A stretch of DNA of 64,000 bases from Erwinia sp. S63 (GTDB lineage: Bacteria > Pseudomonadota > Gammaproteobacteria > Enterobacterales > Enterobacteriaceae): assembly GCF_016625195.1 (NCBI RefSeq), contig NZ_JACVUP010000010.1:175581-239580 (forward strand), given 5' to 3'. The notes under the pieces were generated by a model. That model had not been told where the DNA came from and did not search any database. It was given only the letters and a program-made list of their open reading frames with translations. This document shows, in pieces, positions 43,367 through 51,936 of the stretch (its first letter is position 1; each line of letters starts with the position of its first letter). A program made the translations under genes and the position numbers.

Positions 43367-44362
43367 TTAGTTGAGCTTCACAACCGCATGCGTATCCGCC
43401 GACAACTGCGCCGCGTCTGCCAGTCGTAACGCCTGGCAACCGTCAAACACAGTGGTGGGCAAGTCAGTGCCGTCTTTAATCGCACTGATGAACGCGTCCA
43501 TTTCGAGTCGATAGGCATCGGTGTAACGCTGCATAAAGAAATTCAGCAGCGGTCCGCGCGTCTCCGTTTGTTCCGCGCTGTAATGACGCACGGTGGTTTC
43601 ACGCAAATTGTCATTCAGCAACATGCCCGCAGAGCCAAACACTTCCATACGCTGGTCATAGCCGTAAACCGCCTGACGGCTGCAATTGATTTGGCACTGT
43701 TTGCCCGACGCGGTACGCATCTGCACCATCACCGTGTCGTAGTCACCGAGCGCCTCAAGCGAGGGTTCAAACAGACGGCTGCCGACGGCGAAAATCTCGG
43801 TGGGTTCCTCTGCCAGAATCCAGCGTGCAAGGTCGAAGTCATGGATCACCATGTCGCGGAAGATGCCGCCGGAGGTTTGCAGATATCCTAACGGGGCCAG
43901 ACCGGGATCGCGGCTGCAGATCATCACCTGATGGAGATCGCCGATATCGCCTCGCTGAATGCGCTGTTTGATTTCAGTGAAACCCGGATCAAAGCGGCGG
44001 TTGAAGCCGAGCATGACTTTTTTACGCTGTTCTCCTAAGGCCTCTTCCGCTGCAACCGCTTTGCGGATATCCAAATCAACGGGCTTCTCACACAGCACCG
44101 CTTTACCCGCTTTGGCGGCGGCTAGCATCAGTTCGACGTGGGTGTTCGTCGGCGTGCCAATGATCACAGCATCAATGTCAGGATTGTTGATAGCCTCAAT
44201 CGGATCGGCGATGGCGATGCCGCCCCAGGTGGCAGCCAGTGACTGCGCATTGCTAATAAAGGGATCGGCGATAGCAACCAGCGTGGCGTCTTTGTGGCGC
44301 GCGACGTTAGCGGCATGCACTTGTCCGATACGGCCGGCACCGAGAATGGCGATTCTGACCAT
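43367..44362 (-). CDS. iolG: Inositol 2-dehydrogenase IolG
   Basis: This 331-residue enzyme has the IolG pattern: IAILGAGRIGQVHAANVA, CEKPVDLD with the catalytic lysine, GFNRRFDPGF, and GGIFRDMVIHDFDLARW with the catalytic His/Asp pair. It oxidises myo-inositol to scyllo-inosose with NAD+, the first step feeding IolE and IolD encoded at 49-52 kb. GGAG lies 7 bases before the ATG. It is the fourth gene of a five-gene minus-strand operon divergent from the RpiR/IolR-type regulator. Confidence 0.92.
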   Translation of the reverse strand: MVRIAILGAGRIGQVHAANVARHKDATLVAIADPFISNAQSLAATWGGIAIADPIEAINNPDIDAVIIGTPTNTHVELMLAAAKAGKAVLCEKPVDLDIRKAVAAEEALGEQRKKVMLGFNRRFDPGFTEIKQRIQRGDIGDLHQVMICSRDPGLAPLGYLQTSGGIFRDMVIHDFDLARWILAEEPTEIFAVGSRLFEPSLEALGDYDTVMVQMRTASGKQCQINCSRQAVYGYDQRMEVFGSAGMLLNDNLRETTVRHYSAEQTETRGPLLNFFMQRYTDAYRLEMDAFISAIKDGTDLPTTVFDGCQALRLADAAQLSADTHAVVKLN

Positions 44363-44395
44363 GACATACTCCAGTAGAGAGGTAATTTATTGTTG

Positions 44396-45388
44396 TTAAG
44401 GTAATTGGTTCATCAGGTCATGCAGGGCGAGCACCTGCTGATTAACCACCAGTTTTGTATCCAGACTTCCGTTAAAGAAGTTGACGATGTTTTCTGCTGC
44501 GGACACTGACATACGCATCGCCGCTTCCTCCGTAAGACCGGCCGTGTGCGGCGTGAGGATCAGGCGATCGCTGTGCTGCAGCAGGGCCGCGTTCAGGTCC
44601 GCTGGTTCGGCTTTAAGCACATCGAGTCCGGCGCCACCGAGGTGATTTTGTGAGAGTGACTCGGCCAGCGCATTTTCATCGACGATCCCACCCCGTGCGG
44701 TATTGATCAGCATGGCGCCGGGCTTCATCAACGCCAGCTCCTCGCGTCCAATCAGCGGCTTTTCACCGCTGAGCGGTAAGTGCACGGTGACTGCATCAGC
44801 GTGTTGCAAACCCGCCTGGATATCTGTCACACGACGAACATTCTGCTGCTGGAAAACCTCATCCGGGAGATAGGGATCGTACGCCACCACGTTCATGCGG
44901 AAGCTCTGCGCCAACCGCGCCACTTCCCGACCTATTCGCCCAAATCCCAGGATAAACAGCGTGCGGTGCGCAATTTCAACCGCTGAGAAGCTGTTGCGAC
45001 GGTTCCATTCCCCTGCACGAATGCCACTGTCGAAATAGGTAATGCGTTTTGCCAGAGCCAGCAGCATCGATAGCGTATGCTCGGCAACCGACAGCGAATT
45101 CACATCACCCACAATCGTCAGAGGGATGTTGCGTTCTGTCAGGGCTTCTACATCCACGGAGTCATAACCCACACCATGACGCGAGACGACTTTGAGGTTG
45201 AGGGCAGCCGCAATCTCCTTTGCCGTGAACGGTTGAGTGCGAATCAGCAGCGCATCCGCATCCGCCAGATAAGGGGCATAACTCTCCACGCTGACCTCTT
45301 GTACCTGAGTCAGAGTGATACCTTCTGCCTGGCGCAATACGGCCAGCCCAGCTTGATGAATTTTTCCCGCGACCAGTACATGTGGCAT
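44396..45388 (-). CDS. D-isomer-specific 2-hydroxyacid dehydrogenase (SerA/GhrB-like)
   Basis: This 330-residue NAD-dependent enzyme has the Rossmann motif GFGRIGREVARLAQSF, the substrate-binding RHGVGYDSVD, the catalytic Arg in NTARGGIVDE, and the histidine in LTPHTAGLTEEA. It reduces 2-keto acids to D-2-hydroxyacids or the reverse; phosphoglycerate, glyoxylate and hydroxypyruvate are usual substrates. It starts 1 base after the HpcH/HpaI aldolase gene, so the two probably act together, for example on a keto-acid released by the aldolase. This is not a standard inositol gene. Confidence 0.9.
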   Translation of the reverse strand: MPHVLVAGKIHQAGLAVLRQAEGITLTQVQEVSVESYAPYLADADALLIRTQPFTAKEIAAALNLKVVSRHGVGYDSVDVEALTERNIPLTIVGDVNSLSVAEHTLSMLLALAKRITYFDSGIRAGEWNRRNSFSAVEIAHRTLFILGFGRIGREVARLAQSFRMNVVAYDPYLPDEVFQQQNVRRVTDIQAGLQHADAVTVHLPLSGEKPLIGREELALMKPGAMLINTARGGIVDENALAESLSQNHLGGAGLDVLKAEPADLNAALLQHSDRLILTPHTAGLTEEAAMRMSVSAAENIVNFFNGSLDTKLVVNQQVLALHDLMNQLP

Positions 45389-45389
45389 A

Positions 45390-46208
45390 TCAGTATCCCC
45401 CTGTCTGCGTGGAACGCTGGTTTACTGATTGGCCTTCATTCAGCTCTCTGAACTGCTGAATGCTGGCGGTCGCCGCTGAGCGCAATAGCTGAACATCGTT
45501 GGACACCGTTACCAGATCAAAGCCCCACTCCGCAGCCTTAGCGGCATACGCGGCTGAACCGTTGTGCAGTCCCGCTTTTTTGCCTTCCCGATGCGCAACA
45601 TCAACAATGTGTTTGATGGCATCGACGATTTCCGGTTCGTCACGATCAAAGCCGGTACGGTATTTTCGCCCGGTCAAACCGAGGGTCAAATCCGCCGGGC
45701 CAATGTAAACGCCGTCCAGACCGGGCGTCGCCACGATAGCTTCAAGATTGTCGAAGGCTTCTGCCGTTTCGATCATGGCAAAGCACACCACGTGATCGTC
45801 AGCATACTGGCCATAATCTGCGCCCTCCGCGATGGAGACACGCGTCGGGCCAAAACTGCGGCTGCCGGACGGGGGATAGCGCACAAACGAAACCAACTGC
45901 TGTGCCTGCTCAGCGGTATTTACCATCGGACAGATCACGCCCCAGGCACCCGCATCCAGTGCTTTCATAATGATGCCCGGCTCAAGCCATGGCACACGAA
46001 CCATCGGCGCGACACCGCTGGCACGCATGGCTTGCAGCATGGTTTTGGCTTCGTCATAGCCAACAAAACCGTGTTGCAAATCAATAGTCAGTGAGTCATA
46101 ACCCTGCTGAGCCATAATCTCGGCGCTGAAGCTATTACCGATGCTCAACCAGCCGTTCAACACGGTTTTATTGTCATTCCAGCGCGCTTTAATGTTATTG
46201 AGTTTCAT
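45390..46208 (-). CDS. HpcH/HpaI family class II aldolase
   Basis: This 272-residue aldolase has GWLSIGNSFSAEIMAQQGYD, TIDLQHG, RVPW, the metal-binding MIETAEAFDNLEAI and GVYIGPADL. Relatives GarL and HpaI split 2-keto-3-deoxy acids into pyruvate or a related keto-acid plus an aldehyde. It lies 9 bases after the ALDH gene and 1 base before the hydroxyacid dehydrogenase. It could replace IolJ in this cluster or act in another sugar-acid branch. AAGGAG precedes the ATG. Confidence 0.9.
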   Translation of the reverse strand: MKLNNIKARWNDNKTVLNGWLSIGNSFSAEIMAQQGYDSLTIDLQHGFVGYDEAKTMLQAMRASGVAPMVRVPWLEPGIIMKALDAGAWGVICPMVNTAEQAQQLVSFVRYPPSGSRSFGPTRVSIAEGADYGQYADDHVVCFAMIETAEAFDNLEAIVATPGLDGVYIGPADLTLGLTGRKYRTGFDRDEPEIVDAIKHIVDVAHREGKKAGLHNGSAAYAAKAAEWGFDLVTVSNDVQLLRSAATASIQQFRELNEGQSVNQRSTQTGGY

Positions 46209-46217
46209 CCCTGCTCC

Positions 46218-47651
46218 TTACACAACGATCTGGGCTAATTTGACGTTCATATAGTCGTGAATGCCTTCGCTACCGCCTTCACGTCCCATTCCGCTGGCTT
46301 TGATGCCACCGAACGGCACTTCAGCCGCTGCCAGCGCATAACTGTTGATGCCCACCATGCCGGATTCGAGTTTGGCCACGGCTTCACGAATACGCGCCGG
46401 ATCGCGGGTAAAGGCGTAAGCGGATAACGCGTAAACAGAGTTGTTGACCCGTGCCCACAAATCTTCGTGGTCAGTAAATGAAGTGATGGCGGCGATCGGG
46501 CCAAAGTTCTCTTCGGCAATCGCCAGAGCATCGTCTGGTACGTTAGCCAGCACGGTGGGGGCATAGAAGTAACCGCCATTGATATCAAGGCGATGGCCGC
46601 CTGTGACCACTTTTGCCCCCTTATCACGTGCGTCCGCGACGATGGCCTCAATAGCCTGCAGCCGACGGGTATTAATCAGCGGTCCCATACCGGTGCCTTC
46701 TTCCTGGCCGTAGCCCACTTTGATTTTGCTGGTACGGCTGGCAAACCCTTCCACAAAGGCCTCATACAGGCTTTCGTGAACATAGAAACGGTCAGCGGTG
46801 ACACAAACCTGTCCGCAGTTGGCAAATTTCGTCGCCACGGAGAGATCCAGCGCTTTTTCGAGATCGGCATCGTCAAACACGATCACCGGGGCATTGCCGC
46901 CAAGCTCCATGCTCAGGCGTTTGATGGTCGCTGCCGAGTCGCGGATCATCTGCTGGCCAAGCTGGGTTGAACCGGTAAGAGAGACTTTTTTCACCACCGA
47001 CGAGGAGATTAACGGCTCATAGGTATCCGCTGTCGGCCCCACCACCAGATTGGCCACCCCCGCAGGAATGCCGGCTTTACGCAGACACTCAATGATCAGC
47101 ATGGCGGAACCCGGCACTTCATTAGAAGGCCGCAGTACCACGGTGCAGCCTGCTGCCAGCGCGGGGGCCAGCTTGCGTGCCACCAGCACCACCGGGAAAT
47201 TCCATGCGGTAAAAGCGGCAACCACACCCACGGCTTCATGAGTCACTTCACAACGCCCCCCCGGTACGCGGCTTTCAACGACACGACCATAAATACGGCG
47301 CGCCTCTTCGGCATGCCAGATGAACTGGTCGATGGACAATTCCCATTCACGCTTGGCCTGAGCCACCGGCTTACCGCTCTCTTTTGAGATGGTGATCGCG
47401 GCGTGGGCAGTAGCCGCCACCATTTCTCGTGCAACGGCCTGCAATAAGTCCGCGCGCAGCCAGGCATGGGTATTTTTCCAGCCGTCAAATGAACGTTCAG
47501 CACAGGCCAATGCCGTTAGGGTATCCTCAGTCGAGGCCGCGGGAATCGTTCCCAGCAGCTGACCATTACCCGGATCAGTCACCCGAATCGGTTCTTTGCC
47601 GTTACCGTGGCACCATTTGCCATCAATAAACTGTCCAAAATTGTCGTACAT
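46218..47651 (-). CDS. NAD(P)-dependent aldehyde dehydrogenase, succinate-semialdehyde type
   Basis: This 477-residue ALDH has AFTAWNFPVVLVARKLAPALAAG, the general base in MELGGNAP, and the catalytic cysteine in FANCGQVCVTADRFYVH. It also has the NFGPIAAI motif. By eye it belongs to the SSADH/lactaldehyde dehydrogenase branch rather than CoA-dependent IolA. It is the first gene of the operon divergent from the regulator, so it is under the palindromic site at 47797-47810. It could oxidise malonate or tartronate semialdehyde made by the aldolase next door. AAGGAG precedes the ATG. Confidence 0.9.
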   Translation of the reverse strand: MYDNFGQFIDGKWCHGNGKEPIRVTDPGNGQLLGTIPAASTEDTLTALACAERSFDGWKNTHAWLRADLLQAVAREMVAATAHAAITISKESGKPVAQAKREWELSIDQFIWHAEEARRIYGRVVESRVPGGRCEVTHEAVGVVAAFTAWNFPVVLVARKLAPALAAGCTVVLRPSNEVPGSAMLIIECLRKAGIPAGVANLVVGPTADTYEPLISSSVVKKVSLTGSTQLGQQMIRDSAATIKRLSMELGGNAPVIVFDDADLEKALDLSVATKFANCGQVCVTADRFYVHESLYEAFVEGFASRTSKIKVGYGQEEGTGMGPLINTRRLQAIEAIVADARDKGAKVVTGGHRLDINGGYFYAPTVLANVPDDALAIAEENFGPIAAITSFTDHEDLWARVNNSVYALSAYAFTRDPARIREAVAKLESGMVGINSYALAAAEVPFGGIKASGMGREGGSEGIHDYMNVKLAQIVV

Positions 47652-47796
47652 GGTTAACTACTCCTTTGGCATCTAAATCGGGCCCGGCGAGTTCGCCGCA
47701 TTGGCCTGAATGAGCGGGCGATGGCTGATGAAACTCTTCGCTGTCACTGAGCAAGAGGCTCATCCAAGCACTGATGATTGCAATAGTAGGATCACA

Positions 47797-47810
47797 GCAA
47801 TAAAAATTGC
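47797..47810. promoter_or_regulatory. IolR-type operator, site A (GCAATAAAAATTGC)
   Basis: GCAAT-AAAA-ATTGC is a perfect 5-bp inverted repeat with a 4-base spacer, 146 bases upstream of the ALDH operon. It is exactly the reverse complement of site B. ATTGCAAT (47777-47784) lies just beside it. The 47652-48078 divergent region holds sites A and B and no gene. Confidence 0.72.
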
Positions 47811-48015
47811 AACATCGGTGCGCTGTCGATGAAATTGCCAAAAATGTTATTTTATTTTGATAATATTCAATTAGTTAAAAACATGCCGAATATCTTGCAG
47901 TAGTGGAGGACATGAAATTTAAAATGAATTCTTAGATTGCTATCACAAAAATCACGAAGATATTTTCCATCGCTGCAGCGAATGGGTTAGAACTAATTGC
48001 ATGGAAGTTCTTATT

Positions 48016-48029
48016 GCAATTTTTATTGC
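48016..48029. promoter_or_regulatory. IolR-type operator, site B (GCAATTTTTATTGC)
   Basis: This is identical to site A in reverse complement, with an extra TTATT just upstream, 50 bases before the regulator gene. This placement suggests autoregulation. Confidence 0.72.
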
Positions 48030-48078
48030 GAAAGACAGTTGAAATTGAGAAAGGCAATGCTTCAGAGGTGTGCCGAAC

Positions 48079-49014
48079 ATGACGAAAGTAAGCAAAATTA
48101 AGTCGGCTGCCCCTCCCTTGCCGCACGAGTCCTATGAGCAAGTCGTTAACGATATTTCGGAACGATATGCAAAGTTATCCGAACGACATAAGCAGGCGGC
48201 GCGTTACATCACGCAAAACCCGAACACCGTCGCGCTCGAGTCGATCAATGCGGTCGCCGCAAAATGTGGTTTGCACCCTTCGGTGCTGGTGCGCTTTGCC
48301 CAGGTTTTTGGCTACAGCGGCTTTAAGCAAATGCAGAGCGTGTTTCAGTCACGTCTGGCCACCGCTGCACCCGGCTACAACGAGCGTATCAATGCGCTGG
48401 AAGCTGATTTACAGAAGAATGAACAAAAAGGCAGTGCCGGTTTCCTGCAGAGCCTGGTGATCCGCGATATCGCAACACTGCAGGAGCTGCTGCAGAACGT
48501 GACGGAGGCTGACCTCGATCATGCCGCCAGCCTGCTGAAGGACGCTGACACTATTTATCTGATTGGTCAGCTGCGTTCAGAACCGATTGCGATGCTGTTG
48601 CGCTATCTGTTCACGATGTTGAATCGCAGAGTGGTGCTGCTCGATGCCGCAGGCGGACTGGCGCCGCAAATGGCAAAAAACATGCGCGACAATGACGTGC
48701 TGATGACCATCGCCTTCCGTCATTACGCGAAAGAAGTTATCGCGATAGCGGATGAGGTGCACGCCAGAGGTCTGCCGATTATCGCCATTACCGACAGTAC
48801 GTTGTCGCCGCTGGCGAAAAACGCGCGGGTTTTGTTCACGGTGCCGGAAGAAGAGTACAGCTTCTCACGTTCACTGGCCGCGCCGGTTTGCCTGGCTCAA
48901 AGTATTGCCATGGCGCTGGCCAGTGCGCTGCATCCGGAAAAAACGCAGCCGCGTATTGAAACGATTACAGAACGGGAACAGGCAGATTTAACGCGTAAAC
49001 GCTCCCGCGCTTAA
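48079..49014 (+). CDS. RpiR/MurR-family regulator, probable IolR
   Basis: This 311-residue regulator has an N-terminal HTH_6 domain (YAKLSERHKQAARYI, ALESINAVAAKCGLHPSVLV, FGYSGFKQMQSVFQ) and a SIS sugar-binding domain (DADTIYLIGQLRSEP, VLMTIAFRHYAKEVIAIA, ITDSTLSPLAKNA). Salmonella IolR belongs to this family. The start is the ATG at 48079 with AGAGG 9 bases upstream; the GTG at 48070 overlaps that site. It lies between the ALDH-iolG operon and iolDE, and operator candidates flank it on both sides, so control of inositol use is likely. The ligand is inferred to be an inositol intermediate. Confidence 0.9.
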   Translation: MTKVSKIKSAAPPLPHESYEQVVNDISERYAKLSERHKQAARYITQNPNTVALESINAVAAKCGLHPSVLVRFAQVFGYSGFKQMQSVFQSRLATAAPGYNERINALEADLQKNEQKGSAGFLQSLVIRDIATLQELLQNVTEADLDHAASLLKDADTIYLIGQLRSEPIAMLLRYLFTMLNRRVVLLDAAGGLAPQMAKNMRDNDVLMTIAFRHYAKEVIAIADEVHARGLPIIAITDSTLSPLAKNARVLFTVPEEEYSFSRSLAAPVCLAQSIAMALASALHPEKTQPRIETITEREQADLTRKRSRA

Positions 49015-49024
49015 TAGGTAACAA

Positions 49025-49059
49025 AGTTATCTCTTATCCCCTGTTGGGGAGGGATAACT
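49025..49059 (+). terminator. Inverted repeat after the regulator gene
   Basis: AGTTATC (49025-49031) and GATAACT (49053-49059) pair, with an inner TCCCC/GGGGA pair around TGTT. The structure lies 10 bases past the regulator stop, without a clear T-run. It may end that transcript or be part of the iolD promoter. Confidence 0.45.
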
Positions 49060-49072
49060 GCATGCTGAATTT

Positions 49073-49086
49073 GCAACTTTTATTGC
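49073..49086. promoter_or_regulatory. IolR-type operator, site C (GCAACTTTTATTGC)
   Basis: This matches site B in 13 of 14 bases and lies 80 bases upstream of the iolD start, placing the iolDE-SDR operon under the same regulator. Confidence 0.7.
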
Positions 49087-49166
49087 CATTTAATCCATCA
49101 GGCAAATAACGTTGTTGATAGAAACCATGATGCTGTTATTAGCGTCCCATAAGAGTGAGTGACATT

Positions 49167-51011
49167 ATGGCTACCCTTCGTTGCACAACAGCTCAGGCAA
49201 TTGTTCGCTACCTGAGCAATCAGTTTACGGAAGTTGACGGGAGACGCGTTCCTCTGTTTCCCGGGGTCTATGGAATTTTTGGCCACGGCAACGTGACCTG
49301 TCTGGGTGAGGCGCTCGAAGCCGTACAAGATACGTTGCCCACCTGGCGAGGTCAGAATGAACAGTCGATGGCCTTTGCCGCCGTGGGCTTCGCGAAAGCC
49401 ATGGTGCGTCGTCAGATTATGGTGGTTACAGCCTCCATTGGTCCGGGCACCACCAACCTGCTGACCGCTGCGGGCGTGGCGCATACCAGCCGTTTACCGG
49501 TATTGATGATTTGCGGTGACAGTTTTGCGCGCCGCGTGCCGGATCCGGTGATGCAACAGGTCGAGCATTTCAATGACCCTACGCAGACCGTCAATGATGC
49601 ATTCAAGGCCGTCACCCGTTACTGGGATCGCATCACCTGGCCTGAGCAGATTCTTTCCTCCCTGCCGCAGGCAGTCGCCACCCTGCTCGATCCGGGTGAC
49701 TGCGGCCCTGCGTTTATTGGTGTATGCCAGGACGTGCAGGAAATGGCCTATGACTATCCGGAAGCCTTCTTCCAGCCTCGCGTTCACAGCATGCCGCGCC
49801 CACGTCCGGATACGCAGCTGCTGGCGCGTGCCAAAGAAACGTTGCTGCGGGCCAAGCGCCCTCTGATCATTTCAGGCGGCGGCGTGCGTTACTCGCAGGC
49901 TGAACAGGCGCTGGAGCAGTTCGCCCAGTCGCATGGCATTCCGGTGGTTGAAACCATCGCTGGCAAAGGCGCCCTGACCCACGATCACCCGGTGCATATG
50001 GGGCCGGTGGGCATTCTGGGATCGACCTCAGCCAATGAACTGGCAGGTAATGCGGATGTAATTATTGCGGTAGGCACCCGTCTGATGGACTTTGTCACCG
50101 GCTCCTGGACGGTATTCGATGACAACGCGCAGTTTATTGCCTTAAACGCCGCGCGCTTTGATGCGCACAAACACCGCGCCATTCCGCTGGTATGTGACGC
50201 GCGTGAAGGCCTGACTGAGCTGGATGCGGCATTGAGTGGATGGAAAGCAGACAGTAGCTGGCTGGAGCGTGGTCGCAAAGCCTTTGCGGGCTGGAATGAT
50301 CTGATTGCATCGCGGCAGGCGCGAACCCAAACCTCGGGCGATCCCACCTACGCACAGGTCATTGGCGTAGTGAACGCCCAGGCAGCGCCCGAGGATTACA
50401 TCATCAGCGCTGCAGGCGGTTTACCCGGTGAACTGGTGAAAGGCTGGAAGGTGAAAAATCCAGGCACCTTTGACTGCGAGTTTGGTTTCTCCTGTATGGG
50501 TTACGAACTGTCCGCAGGCTGGGGTGTGGCGATGGCCGAACAGGATCGTGATGTGTTCGTCATGATTGGCGATGGCACCTACATGATGATGAATTCTGAT
50601 ATCTACTCCAGCGTGCTCTCGGGCCATAAATTCATTCTGATCGTGTGTGACAACGGCGGCTATGCGGTGATCAACCGACTGCAAAATGCCAAAGGCGGCG
50701 CATCCTTTAATAACCTGTTGAAAGACTGCCGCGTTCAGGAACCGTTCCACGTTGATTTCGTTGCCAATGCCCAGTCAATGGGTGCACTGGCACGCAAAGT
50801 GAACTCGCTGGATGAATTGAAGGAGGCGATCGTCTGGGCGAAAGGCAACGATCGCACCACAGTGATAACGCTGGCCACGCATGCCTTTGACTGGACACCG
50901 GGTGATGCCTGGTGGGATGTCGGTGTGCCAGAGGTGAGCGCCCGCGAAAGTGTGAATCAGGCCCGCGAAGAGCACGTTGCCGGGCGTAAAAATCAACGCG
51001 TAGGCATTTAA
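49167..51011 (+). CDS. iolD: 3D-(3,5/4)-trihydroxycyclohexane-1,2-dione hydrolase IolD
   Basis: This 614-residue ThDP enzyme of the acetolactate-synthase fold has the IolD-specific start LSNQFTEVDGRRVPLFPGVYGIFGHGNV and RGQNEQSMAFAAVGFAKA. It also has a ThDP-binding GDGTYMMMNSDIYSSVLSGHK followed by VCDNGGYAVINRLQ. It opens the ring of trihydroxycyclohexanedione to 5-deoxy-glucuronate. The ATG at 49167 has AAGAGTGAG upstream; the GTG at 49155 overlaps that site. iolE follows 13 bases later. It is controlled from site C. Confidence 0.95.
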   Translation: MATLRCTTAQAIVRYLSNQFTEVDGRRVPLFPGVYGIFGHGNVTCLGEALEAVQDTLPTWRGQNEQSMAFAAVGFAKAMVRRQIMVVTASIGPGTTNLLTAAGVAHTSRLPVLMICGDSFARRVPDPVMQQVEHFNDPTQTVNDAFKAVTRYWDRITWPEQILSSLPQAVATLLDPGDCGPAFIGVCQDVQEMAYDYPEAFFQPRVHSMPRPRPDTQLLARAKETLLRAKRPLIISGGGVRYSQAEQALEQFAQSHGIPVVETIAGKGALTHDHPVHMGPVGILGSTSANELAGNADVIIAVGTRLMDFVTGSWTVFDDNAQFIALNAARFDAHKHRAIPLVCDAREGLTELDAALSGWKADSSWLERGRKAFAGWNDLIASRQARTQTSGDPTYAQVIGVVNAQAAPEDYIISAAGGLPGELVKGWKVKNPGTFDCEFGFSCMGYELSAGWGVAMAEQDRDVFVMIGDGTYMMMNSDIYSSVLSGHKFILIVCDNGGYAVINRLQNAKGGASFNNLLKDCRVQEPFHVDFVANAQSMGALARKVNSLDELKEAIVWAKGNDRTTVITLATHAFDWTPGDAWWDVGVPEVSARESVNQAREEHVAGRKNQRVGI

Positions 51012-51024
51012 CAGGAGTCTTCAA

Positions 51025-51936
51025 ATGCTGAAAGCCAAATTAGGTATTGCCCCAATTGCGTGGTCCAACGACGACCTGCCTCAGCTCGGCGGGGACACGC
51101 CACTTGCCACCTGTCTGAGTGAGAGTCATCTTGCTGATTTCCAGGGCGTAGAAACCGGCGGGAAGTTCCCCAAGACCAGCGAGTTGCTGAAGCCGCTGCT
51201 GCGGGAATACCAGCTGGATCTGGTTTCGGGTTGGTACTCTGGCACCCTGCTGGATAACAGCGTCGAAGAGGAAATCAAAAAATCGCTGCCGCAAATGCAA
51301 CTCTTCCGCGACTGCGGTGCGGTATGCCTGGTTTACGGTGAAACCGCCGGAACAATTCAGAATAAACAGGATGTCCCGCTGGCGAAGCGTCGACGTCTGT
51401 CGGACGCACAAATCGCCGAATACGGTGAAAAGCTTTCTCGCTTCGCTGAGTTCTGCACTGATTTTGGTGTTCCGCTGGCCTTCCACCATCACATGGGGAC
51501 GGCCATCGAGGATGAGAATGATATCGACCGTCTGATGGCCGCCACCAGCAAAGATGTGGGGCTACTGTTTGATTCGGGGCATCTGACGTTTGCGGGCGTT
51601 GATCCGCTCAGCATTTTGAAAAAACACGGCAGTCGTATCAATCATGTTCACACCAAGGACGTCAGAAAAGAGGTGTTAGCATCGCTCGACTGGAATAAAG
51701 ACAGCTTCCTGGATGCGGTGCTGAAAGGCGTTTATACCGTGCCCGGCGACGGGATGATCGATTTCGAGGCGATCACCCGGACCCTGGCTGAAATTGGCTA
51801 TCAGGGCTGGTTTGTGGTGGAGGCCGAGCAGGATCCGGCCAAAGCCCCACCGCTGGAATATGCACGTATAGGAAATGGCACGCTGCGCAAATGTCTCAGC
51901 GCAGCGGGATACACTATTGTTGAAGGAATCATCTGA
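51025..51936 (+). CDS. iolE: Myo-inosose-2 dehydratase IolE
   Basis: This 303-residue TIM-barrel enzyme has LGIAPIAWSNDDLPQLGG at the start, the metal-binding AFHHHMGTAIEDENDID, LLFDSGHLTFAGVDP, NHVHTKDVR and FVVEAEQDPAKA. It dehydrates scyllo-inosose to trihydroxycyclohexanedione, the substrate of IolD encoded just upstream. CAGGAG precedes the ATG. The stop shares one base with the start of the SDR gene (TGATG). Confidence 0.94.
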   Translation: MLKAKLGIAPIAWSNDDLPQLGGDTPLATCLSESHLADFQGVETGGKFPKTSELLKPLLREYQLDLVSGWYSGTLLDNSVEEEIKKSLPQMQLFRDCGAVCLVYGETAGTIQNKQDVPLAKRRRLSDAQIAEYGEKLSRFAEFCTDFGVPLAFHHHMGTAIEDENDIDRLMAATSKDVGLLFDSGHLTFAGVDPLSILKKHGSRINHVHTKDVRKEVLASLDWNKDSFLDAVLKGVYTVPGDGMIDFEAITRTLAEIGYQGWFVVEAEQDPAKAPPLEYARIGNGTLRKCLSAAGYTIVEGII

